This document shows, piece by piece, positions 55,241 to 64,000 of a stretch of DNA of 64,000 nucleotides. Source of the stretch: Calliopum simillimum (Eukaryota > Arthropoda > Insecta > Diptera > Lauxaniidae); NCBI GenBank assembly GCA_951812925.1, contig OX638368.1, forward strand, positions 115,219,309 to 115,283,308. Direction: 5' to 3'. The notes beneath the pieces were generated by a model. That model was not told where the DNA came from. It made no database searches and saw only the letters and a list, made by a program, of their open reading frames with translations. The first letter of the stretch is position 1; each line of letters begins with the position of its first letter. The position numbers and the translations under genes are program-made.

Positions 55241-56066
55241 ATAAGGATATCAAAAGTATGTGTTTCATAGTGAGCACGTCGCATTTTTTTTTAATCGATT
55301 TTTGAAGTTTTTTTTAAAAAAAAACAAAAATACCGCATTCTTGTGTTAAATCGATGAAATTAACTTGTATATGATCCTTACATTTGAGGAGTATCATGTT
55401 TTCAGCAAAATTATGCAGTATATTGCGGGGAATATTTTTGTATAAAATTTTAACCCTGTTTAACACCCACATAGGGTAATTTTAGCCCTTTTCTTAAAAA
55501 GGTACACAAATGACACCTAAAACAGAGGATTATTGAGTCAGTATGTGCTACAGAAATATTTGCTATACAATTTCACTAATAGTTGCTGAACACTAAAAAA
55601 CCAAAATTTTATCCCGAAAGCAAAAAAATCGTTAACATCAGTAAGCAGTTCTAACAATCAATATTTTCCAAATCTCATCCCACTGTAAAACTCTAAAACT
55701 ACATTTTGGACAAAACTCGTTCTCACAAGATCATAACGAAATCCCACAAGGATCATTTTCCTAGAAAACATTAACCTATTATATCCTGTTTTTATGGGTC
55801 ATTTTGACCCCTTTTTCTAAAACTGGGCTAAAATTTTTTGCAAAAATATCCTACAAAAAATTTCACTTAGAGTTACCAAAGACGAAAAATTCTTAAAACT
55901 TAAGGTATGCGCGTCAGGGATGCAATTAATATGCAATGTGAAAAGTACTAATTGATTTTAACGATTTTTTTGGTTTCGGGCTTAAATTTCGACCTTTACG
56001 GGTTTAAAAACTAGCATTGAAATTTTATAGCAAATACAGTGCTGGAAAAAATGGCCTAAAATTTAA
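55241..56066. other. Unassigned between the array and the mariner C-terminus
   Basis: AT-rich. ACCCACATAGGGTAATTTTA (55467) and TTATGGGTCATTTTGACCCC (55790) are short local repeats. No coding was recognised. Confidence 0.3.
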
Positions 56067-56069
56067 CGT

Positions 56070-56132
56070 CCAGAATGCGCTTCGTCAAGAACAGCCGCGG
56101 AGCCCATAAGCCCGAAATCGTTTTCAAATGTT
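56070..56132 (+). pseudogene. DD41D mariner fragment, C-terminal piece
   Basis: It reads MRFVKNSRGAHKPEIVFKC then stop, matching the family's end (RASRGGHMPEIIFK). A mariner-like right tip (CTTAAAAAAACAGCCTGTA) follows at 56224-56243. Confidence 0.68.
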
Positions 56133-56243
56133 AATGCCATGTATTGATCTTTCGAATAAAAAAAAATTTTTGATTACAATTTAATTTTTTGTGTTATTTT
56201 GTACAACTTCAATTTCTATCGCGCTTAAAAAAACAGCCTGTAT

Positions 56244-58633
56244 GAGCAAATGCGGGACATAATTACGTAATTCCGGGACTTTCCAGGATAAAAAATCCTG
56301 TGGGACAAAAGCAGCAAATGCGGGACTGTTCTGCAGAATCCGGGATGGTTGGCCGCCTTACTCTATCATTCCTGAGATCTCATTAAGAATGTTGTGTTGT
56401 GTTGTACAGTGTTATCGTTACTTCACTAGTATTTTTATGTTTGAGTTTTAGTAATTAAAACAACAGCTTTTATTTACTTTATAGCTTTATTTTATAAAGA
56501 AATATCCTTAATTATGTATTAAATAACAATAAAAAATTCATTAAACAAAACAATTTTAAACGGGTTACAAGTTTTATACAAATTACTAGTAGTCATACAT
56601 AAACTAATTATTATTATAGAGATATTACAATGTTAAAAATGTATAAATCTGTGGTTTTAATTATATGCGAGTTATCGTTTGAATTTAATAAGTAAATTTT
56701 AAAACAATTTTATAATCAGCTACTTATTTATGTTTTTTTTTTTTATAAAATATATTAAACTAAACAAAAATTACAAACACAAAATGACGGTTTTCACGAT
56801 TTTAGCACTCCAATTTATGACAATGATGACTAGGAATATATTTATTTTTTTTTATGTTAACAAAAAACAATATAGAATTGCAATGTAATTCAAGCATAGT
56901 ATAATGCACAAGATATATTTATACAATTTTTGAGTATATTATAGAGACTTCTTATGAAAAAGACGAGTTTACATAGAAAATGAGAAAGAAATTGTAAAAT
57001 AAATTTTCAAACAGCATCATCAGATGAAAATTAATATTGATTGCTGGATATGGCAGCATTTTTATCGTACCACAAAATTTATTTATATAAAAAATCGGCA
57101 CTTAGAAAAACCTGAAATATGTATATTAATAAATCGCCCGTACTGTAGCTTAATCTCTATTGTCTGATAAAATTGATTTCAGTGTTTGAGTGTTTTTTTT
57201 CGGTTTTTCATATAAGAAATAAAAAAATAACTTTAGTCAAGAACAAAATTTCGTTGATATTAATAAATTATTCATATTAGATGCAATTCGTTTAAGTACT
57301 CAAAATTTATTTATTTTTTCTATGCACGGTACCAACAGGAGCGATAATTTAAAAAATGTATTCATGGACGGAACTTAACACTATTTTTTCATACTACGCA
57401 CCCTGAAACTCAAAAACTTGTATTTATGATCATTGCAAATTGAAAATAAATTTCTCAAAAAAAGTCTGTGACTTTCTTAGGAAAAAAAAAAGAGTATGTT
57501 ATATCAAAAATCTGTAAATCTCAAAATTGCAATCATGCGCCAATAAGCCTTCCTCTTTCATTTACTTATACCTTCATTTCTCCGCAAATTTGTTTATATT
57601 TTCATGCCCAATAGACTGATTCAGATTTGTATGGACAAAATTAAAGTTGCTCGGAATTTTCTTCCTCCAGCTAAAATTTACATACTGCTTGCTTACATCA
57701 TAAAGTAACTTTTTTGGCCTGGGAAACGAAATTCCGAGCAACTTGTACTTTTGAATCAGTCGAATATGTGTACACACTATATAGGGTTTGTGAATTAAGT
57801 AGAAACAAAAGAGTACTAACTGATAGGCCCCTCTCCGCCCTATGCTTTAATTTTATTTTAAGAAATAAACATATATATACATTGGCATATGAGTACGATT
57901 TTTTGCTTTGGGTATGTTTTACTTAGTACATATCTATGTAGGTATTGTCTCTATAGAATTTTAATTTTTTTATTATTTTCTATTTATTTTTGGTATATAA
58001 TATGCTTTTGGGGTTAAGTTACAGTTTCACAATGTTTAGTTAAAATTGATATTTGCTTTCAAGTTGTTCTTTCAGTTTCAGTTTAACCAAATATTGTGAA
58101 ATCGCATTATTTTTATGAGTTTCGATGACCTTGACATAATCTGTATTGATTTGCAAACTGAAAAAAACCTTACAAGGCATATACTTAGTAAATAAATAGC
58201 TGCCTAAGCTCAGAGGAATAATACTATATATTATCTATGTATGGTTATTTATTAATTATATTCATGCAACATAATAACATGAGTACCTATTCATTTCTTT
58301 GACTGAAACTTTATGACCTTGGAAATTTTAGTCATGGTCTATTCCTAGCTACCATTGAATGCAGCTGATCAAGTCTTAAATTGCATATATCAAGTGGAGA
58401 ATAGACACATACTAAAATGATATTCAGTTCAGTAATAAAAAGCTTAGAAAACAAATACAAATCTTCATAAAACTTGAAGAGCATGAAAAAAAGTACGGAA
58501 CATGCTGAAAACAAGAAAAAAAAAAAATAAAAAATAAAAAAAAAAAAACATAATTCGGAACATAAATAATTTTTAATAGAACTATAAGAAACCAACTACA
58601 ATTGCTGCAGTGACTCGCAGTACTTAGTAGTCG
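56244..58633. other. Unassigned intergenic DNA, 2.4 kb
   Basis: Very AT-rich. It holds a small palindrome (57612-57762: ACTGATTCAGATTTGTATGG, GTTGCTCGGAATTT and their inverted partners). A degraded Harbinger-like pair occurs near 58020-58105 (TTTCACAATGTTTAGTTAAA and GTTTAACCAAATATTGTGAA). No gene. Confidence 0.4.
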
Positions 58634-59642
58634 AATACAAACACAACCGCCTACAATCGATGAAATAGTGAAAGCTATCCAAAGCATGAAAAACAACAAG
58701 GCCGCCGGTATAGATCAAATAACAGCTGAAATGCTAAAAGCATGTCCCATTACATCAGCTAAGATTCTTCATCATCTAATTTCCAGAATCTGGAGCGAAG
58801 AGCGTTTGCCAGAAGATTTGCTACATGGCATGCTAGTCAAATTGCCGAAAAAGGGTGACCTAAGCGAGTGCCGAAATTATAGAGGAATAACTTTGCTCTC
58901 AGTACCATCAAAAGTACTGACAAAAGTGCTTCGTAACAGGGTGCTCGAAAAACTTGATATGCAAAGCAAAATTGAAGACCTTGTCTTGGAATCACAAAAG
59001 GCCGGCCTAAAAATCAACGTATCCAAGACTAAAAGCCTGAAGTTAAACGCAAACAGGAATGACATCACGTTTAGAACTGGCAGTGATGACATCGAAAACG
59101 TAGATAGCTTCACGTATTTAGGCAGCATTATCTCCATGGATGGTGGAGCAAAAGAGGATATCAACTCAAGAATAGCAAAAGCGAAAGGCGCGTTTGCCCA
59201 ACTGAAGAAAATATGGTCTTCTTTCGTTACATCCACCAAAACGAAAGCGCACTAACGAACAAGCTGCAAGTATTCGTCAACAAATGCTTAAGGCACAAAC
59301 TAAAGGTTTGGTGGCCTCGCACTATATCAAATGCCGAGCTACATCCAAAATGCAATCAGAGGGCTATAGCAAACGAGGTCAAGCTGCGCAAGTGGATATG
59401 GATTGGTCACACTCTCCGAAAACCACACAGCAAAGTTTGTCGCCAGGCTCTTGAGTGGAACCCTCAAGGCAGTAGAGGACATGGTAGACCCAAAACCAAC
59501 TGGAAAAGGTCAATGGAAGGGAAATACAAGAATTGGGAAAATCGTGGCAAGAGATTAAAGTCATCGCAAGGGATCGCAACAAATGGAAACGTCTGATATT
59601 GGCCCTATGCTCCTCCTAGGAGTTAAAGGAGAATACGTACAT
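58634..59642 (+). mobile_element. Non-LTR retrotransposon deletion derivative (copy 2)
   Basis: The plus strand starts within the reverse transcriptase (PPTIDEIVKAIQSMKNNKAA, GIDQITAEML, LVKLPKKGDLSECRNYRGIT, LLSVPSKVLTKVL). It jumps from LEKLDMQ directly to KAGLKINVSKTKSLKLNA, so the palm with the catalytic FADD box is deleted. It then runs through VDSFTYLGSIISMDGGAKED, with a second deletion at about 59250, to the RKWIWIGHTLR region and NPQGSRGHGRPKTNWKRS. The 3' end AGGAGTTAAAGGAGAATACG matches copy 1 (31264). It belongs to an RTE-like endonuclease-RT family. Not functional. Confidence 0.85.
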
Positions 59643-59774
59643 AAGAAAGCATTAATTCTTGCTAAATTTATGTTCAAGCATAGATTTCCTTAAAAATACA
59701 ATAGTTTTAACCCTGTTTATTCGACAAAATTGAACCATTGATCTTAAAGCAAATAAAGCTACCACTTGAACTAG
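59643..59774. other. Short unassigned spacer
   Basis: AT-rich sequence between the LINE and the next foldback. Nothing was seen. Confidence 0.25.
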
Positions 59775-60072
59775 GTGCATTCCACGAACTTCGTCAGAAC
59801 TGAGAAAGTGCTATTATGAATTCAAATCGTTACGAACGTGAACTCGAAATTCGTAGAGTTTGAAGTACTTCTTTAATAAAATTACGGTACTTCTTTAATA
59901 GCCATATCTAGCCATCACAAATTAAAAAAAATTTATGTTTCGGATAGAGCAAGTGATCCCAATCTACGAATTTTAAAATCACGTTCGTAGCGATTCGAAT
60001 TTAATAATAAAGTAATACTTTCGTAGTCCTTACAAAATTCGTATCAACGATGGATTCAGTGATAGGTCTGAA
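59775..60072. mobile_element. Foldback MITE (GGCCTATCA family), second copy
   Basis: AAAGTGCTATTATGAATTCA, ACGAACGTGAACTCGAAATT, and on the right CAACGATGGATTCAGTGATA match 25634-25918. The outer left tip is eroded. Confidence 0.7.
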
Positions 60073-60704
60073 TATATGTAAATAAATCTATCAGGCTATT
60101 GATTTCCAAACTTATAGAAAAATTTCAGTTTTAACTTTGGCTCATAACAATCCTCATAAATGATCAAGTGTGCATTTTTCCAAAGTAAAAGTTTTTATAA
60201 GTTCTAATGTGACATGAAAAATGACTTACATACATATATGAAACGTCAAGGTCATTGATTGATAATTCAATTCAATTATTTCGATTATTTTTTTATCTCT
60301 TTAGCTTATGCGAAATTTATATAGTTAGTTCCTAGAGGGTTTAAGGGTTATGAAAACTTGTTAAATACAATATTATATATTTTTCTTTAACATGACTAGG
60401 TTTAATTTAGTATGAAAACATTAATTAAAAATTAAAAAGTATTTACGTAGTACATACATATTTAGAAAAGGTTTTTTTTTTTTATATTTTACTACAGTTA
60501 CAGTAGGTATTTAGAAGATTATATGTAAAATTCTTCTTACTTATCTAAAGAATTAAATTTTTTATATTTAGCAAATAAATTAAATTATTTCATATATTAC
60601 ATTATTAGCTTATTTTTTTTTTGTGATTAATTTAAATTGGCGTTTTACACTTCTTTGTATGTAATTATGTTATGGTATGTACGTATACATACACATGTCT
60701 GTGG
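60073..60704. other. Unassigned intergenic DNA
   Basis: Very AT-rich, with T-runs. Nothing was recognised. Confidence 0.3.
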
Positions 60705-60777
60705 CAAGAATTAAAAACTGCTTAAGTCGATTTTTGATTAGAAAACAAAGTAGTTTAAATTTTGTTTTATTTATATA

Positions 60778-61669
60778 GTAGGGTAAGGGAGGGAAATATG
60801 GACCACTAATCTTTCTTTTTTAAAAAAATAAAACCCAAAATACATTAAACAAAACAATTAATTTTATGTCAATCATCAAAGGAAACAATTTACCTTTATT
60901 CTGATTCACTTTTAGATAAATATCTCATCAGGATAAAGAAAAAAAATTAAAAAACTGAAAATACTCAAAATTGAAAAAAAAAAAATGTGTAGTGTAATAT
61001 GGACCATATAGTCCATTTCGTACAGAAGTTGCATATGAAAATGTCACTTCCACATTCGGCACATTTTTCATGACTCCAAGAACGTCAGATTACACATTCA
61101 ACCCAAAATTTGCCACGGCGATCTACTGAGTAAAGGGTATTACATTATATGCATTTTTCATCTTTTTTTTCCTTTGTAGTTAACGAATTACATATAATGA
61201 CTATCAGACTCGTCATGAAAACTGCAACTAGATTCCCCATCTGAAAAAGATGATAAATACATTTGTTTTTGAGGCTTTTTTCTTTGGTGGTCCATATTAC
61301 CCACAGCACGTGTTGGTGAAATAAATGGTTTTTTATCAAAAACCCTTTTGGTTAATCAACTAATTTGTGCGGATAAATTATAAATGGTATTCACTGACTT
61401 TATATAATTAATCATTTATTTAAAAATGCGATGTTTTTAAAGTGAAATAATGAAATATACACACTAGAAAAAAAGTATCACTGATCTTTTTTTTTAGAAA
61501 AATCAACTTTACAGAAACATGCGATTTCACCGAACGCTAAAATCGCACTATTATAAGCGTTAGGTACTAGCGTTAAGTTTGAACAAGAATAACGGTAAAT
61601 CCTATGAATGCAGTGGGAAATAACCGTGTGGTTCATATTACCCACGTAGTCCATATTTCTCTACCCTAC
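60778..61669. mobile_element. GTAGGG-end element 3 (892 bp)
   Basis: The ends GTAGGGTAAGGGAGGGAAAT and GTAGGGTAGAGAAATATGGA (right, reverse complement) are flanked by TA at 60776-60777 and 61670-61671. The motif ATATGGACC occurs at 60796, 60997 (followed by an inverted copy at about 61010), 61289 (inverted), 61630 (inverted variant) and 61648 (inverted). The spacing mirrors element 1. Confidence 0.85.
61022..61130 (-). pseudogene. PHD-like zinc-finger tail, probably of the element's transposase
   Basis: The minus strand reads RGKFWVECVI-stop-RSWSHEKCAECGSDIFICNFC. The pattern W-x-x-C-x2-(C lost to TGA)-x3-W-x-H-x2-C-A-...-F-I-C-x2-C is the small C-terminal zinc finger that follows the DDE domain in many pogo/jerky-type insect transposases. 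The stop replaces an expected cysteine codon. This is the only coding trace in the three GTAGGG elements. Confidence 0.5.
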
Positions 61670-61679
61670 TAATTTTTGT

Positions 61680-61880
61680 TCGCCTTGTGGCCGAAATTTG
61701 ACCATCTCGATTTTACTTTGAATGGCACAGCCCATTTAAAAACAAAGAGGCCATATTATCGTTCCTTAATGTTAACCCTACCTCCATACCGAATTTGATG
61801 AAAATCGATTGATCGGTTCAGCTGTGAGAGCGTATTTTCCAGTTAGCGGCGTGGCATCGCCCACTTGCAACATAAAAACT
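61680..61880 (-). repeat. Fragment of the GTGGGCGGTGCCACGCCC repeat family
   Basis: On the minus strand GTGGGCGATGCCACGCCGC, AATACGCTCTCACAGCTGAA and TTAAGGAACGATAATATGGC match units of the array at 54385-55240. About one and a half units remain. Confidence 0.65.
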
Positions 61881-62066
61881 ATTTAGCACCGTGAAAGTAA
61901 GCTACACCTATACAAAGCTGCAAGTTTTACTCAAATCGGTTCATTAAATCGGCTGGAAAAGGGAGTCAAAGTTTTCTGCTTGCGTATTAATATTGTATGG
62001 ATTTATGCTGCTTTGCTTTGTTATCGAATATCGACCTAAGCAGTTTTTCTTTCTTGCCATAGATAT

Positions 62067-62289
62067 ATTTATAACTATTTCATTGTTTTGCTAATTTTAC
62101 TATATATGATGCTAATGAATATTTTATTCGATTTTTGTTTTTTACTATACGAGATTCCTATATTAATTAAAAATTAATTTAATTGCGTGCGTTTAGTTTA
62201 CAAATCGAATGATTCATTCATTTATTTTACGATTCAGTTTTAACTTTATATCTTTGATTTTTTTTACGTTTTATTTTTGGTTCGATTAC
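62067..62289. other. 3' flank of the next gene
   Basis: AT-rich. A minus-strand AATAAA (62270-62275) lies about 15-20 nt past the stop of the exon at 62290. Confidence 0.4.
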
Positions 62290-62509
62290 TCAACTTGTTT
62301 GAATCATGCTCAAACAAAGGTTATGATCTCGTTTGTCACCCCAGCCACCGTTGCCTTTGCGCAGTTTTGTCTTTTTGATTAAACTGGCAACTGTAAGTGT
62401 CAAAGATTTCGGATACATTTGACCGGCATTGCGTGCTATACGCAATACTTGCTGTACTTTCGATATAACTTGGTTCGATTCACAATTTTTCTTCTTATGA
62501 TGTACACCA
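62290..62509 (-). CDS. Terminal coding exon of an unrecognised gene
   Basis: After a good acceptor (TTATCTTTCTGCTTCTTTTAG) the frame gives 72 codons: GVHHKKKNCESNQVISKVQQ, VLRIARNAGQMYPKSLTLTV, ASLIKKTKLRKGNGGWGDKR, DHNLCLSMIQTS, stop. Codon use is balanced and GC-richer than its surroundings, an AATAAA follows, and the open frame upstream of the acceptor has no coding character. So this is very likely a real last exon in phase 2. It is lysine-rich with one possible amphipathic helix. I do not recognise the protein. The upstream exons must lie beyond 64000 or be too small to see. Confidence 0.6.
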
Positions 62510-63739
62510 CTAAAAGAAGCAGAAAGATAAAACAAAAACGGTATTAATTCAATGAAAATCATATTTTTTATTCGAAATCTACATGTAACGTTAGGCACAG
62601 CACTCAAACTGAAATATATGCTTCTAAATTGTGGCATCCTGTATGAGTTCTACATATATCACGATTATGACCTCACGATTTCATGTAAATAGTTTTAAAA
62701 ACGACGTTTAATAACAAAGGCGCTCAAAATAAAAATCAATGGAATGAACTTGTGACTAGACCAGTGATATCCAAAGCCTATGCCCACGGGCACTTGTGCT
62801 TTTGTGCTTAAAAGCTTTCCGTATACGTATTCAGTCTGTTCGTTTACTACAAGTTTTTACAAAATTTTACCTGAGAAGCTTTCTTGCACGCATAAAGCGT
62901 AAATAAACGAGAGCTTTCCTCTTGAATGGGAGTTGCATTTTTTTCTGCTGCTATTGAACGTCATGAGCTGTCATGGTTTTTTGTATAAAAATTATAATGA
63001 AACTCAGCGTAGGGAATTAAGGGATTCCTTTCTTTTTTTCTCAGTGGAAACTATCACTGAGCTTTTCAACTGAAAGCTTTGTGATGTAATTAAATTTTGT
63101 AGTATGCAATAAGTAATGCCATCTAGGGTTAATGAAAGCGCCACACAGTGTCGCGAGTGCGGCCAAAAGGGTCAAAGTTGAAGTCAAAATATAAACTCAT
63201 CAAGGATGACATATTGTTAAGTATACTTTAACTAATAGAAATTTAAAAAAAAAAATTAATATATCTTAAAAGCATAGTTGTACGAGCCACGTAAACTTAG
63301 AGTTTTGGAAAAGTAGAATAAATGCCACAAAAAAAAAAAAAAATGTCGTTCCATGATTCTTAAATCTAAAGCAGGCCTATTTTACTAAATACCTTAGTTA
63401 AAACTAACTTTTTAGGAATAAATGATATTTTTCCTATGTAGTAGAGCAATTTTTGAGCAGATTTTTGTATTAACCTTTTTTTTACAGTTACTTTATTGGA
63501 CATATGTTTTTTTGCTTATTTGTGAATTCTAAAGAAAACTTTGGGAGACCATAAAAAAAGAATGACGCAAAAGACCCTATTGCCTTAATTAAAAACAAAA
63601 GAGGTAAGTGCAGGGTACAAGCATATGAAAAAAAGTGCCCCAATGTGCCCCAATTTTTTTTTTCGTTAATTTTCTAAAGTGACCTCGATTAAAATTCAAT
63701 ATAAAATTAATATTCTTAGGGGAGTAAAACTAAATATCT
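62510..63739. other. Intron or upstream region of the unrecognised gene, unassigned
   Basis: AT-rich. CAGTGATATCCAAAGCCTAT then GCCCACGGGCAC at 62762 resembles a hAT tip, but no matching right end or 8-bp duplication was found. Nothing else was seen. Confidence 0.3.
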
Positions 63740-64000
63740 TAAAGAGAAAAATTGCTGCGGGCTTGAAACTTGACACAGTTGTTTATTGGACCATAGTCAC
63801 CTTACAAAAAAAAAGTTCCTTAGCTCAACAGGGGGTTTAACCCCCCTTTTGGGGGTTTAAAGATCAAAAAAGTCATTTTTTGACAAATAACTTTAAAACC
63901 GTTAGCCGGAAAAAAAAAATTTTTAACCAAAAATTAAAGCTGATGCAATTTCAAAAATTTTGAATTTTAAAAAATCTTTCTAGGATAAAAATTGACCAAG
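63740..64000. repeat. Dispersed repeat, copy B
   Basis: GGGCTTGAAACTTGACACAG, GTTTATTGGACCATA, CAGGGGGTTTAACCCCCC and CATTTTTTGACAAATAACTT match 33750-33805 plus 34925-35170. It runs off the window edge. Non-coding. Confidence 0.5.

Larger units (their letters stand above)
60705..62066. mobile_element. Copy of the 36030 MITE split by later insertions
   Basis: The left half (TGTGGCAAGAATTAAAAACT, GCTTAAGTCGATTTTTGATT, 60705-60776) and the right half (ATGCTGCTTTGCTTTGTTAT, TCGACCTAAGCAG, TTGCCATAGATAT, about 62004-62066) are the two parts of the 143-bp unit. GTAGGG element 3 and a satellite fragment lie between them. Confidence 0.72.

Noticed and set aside
62510..62637. Upstream extension of the exon at 62290 to an ATG at 62637
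   Set aside because: A strong polypyrimidine tract and AG acceptor lie at 62510; the upstream residues lack coding character.
62762..63130. Possible hAT element starting CAGTGATATCC
   Set aside because: No inverted partner and no 8-bp duplication could be found.

Overview
The window is AT-rich, intron-bearing animal DNA. Its genes place it in a higher (cyclorrhaphan) fly. In order it carries the 3' end of the ADAM17-like protease Tace (+), the nucleoplasmin paralogue Nph (-), its sister Nlp (+), an SLC26 anion transporter (-) nested in a 14.9 kb Nlp intron, a NOA1 C-terminal piece (-), a mitochondrial-type acetyl-CoA hydrolase/4-hydroxybutyrate CoA-transferase (-) with an 8.3 kb first intron, and the last exon of an unrecognised gene (-). 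From memory, the Drosophila homologues of Tace, Nph, the SLC26 gene, Nlp and the CoA-transferase have close CG numbers (CG7908-CG7920) and lie near 99D-E on chromosome arm 3R, so this looks like a conserved block swollen by transposons. No species is named.

All exon junctions were read by hand. Tace, Nph, Nlp, the SLC26 gene and the CoA-transferase splice into continuous frames with GT-AG ends, giving 149 aa (Nph), 155 aa (Nlp), about 595 aa (SLC26) and 480 aa (CoA-transferase). Nph and Nlp are divergent paralogues with the same three-exon layout and phases.

Most remaining sequence is transposon debris. It includes pogo, Tc1, DD37E, maT (DD37D), DD41D (rosa-like) and DD34D mariner copies, a hAT MITE carrying a retrotransposon RNase H piece, RTE/CR1-like LINE fragments, a PIF/Harbinger-like MITE and many foldback MITEs. 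One DD41D transposase at 29.7-30.8 kb is uninterrupted. Several elements sit inside others, three deep in the Nph and CoA-transferase introns.

The most unusual pattern is a family of three elements (36.3, 48.5 and 60.8 kb). Their ends begin GTAGGG, and each carries its own short motif at the same stations along its length. A second group is a set of TA-flanked foldback MITEs with related tips but unrelated interiors. A perfect 82-bp inverted repeat with a triplicated 20-mer lies at 40.1 kb. No CRISPR array, rRNA, tRNA or virus was seen.
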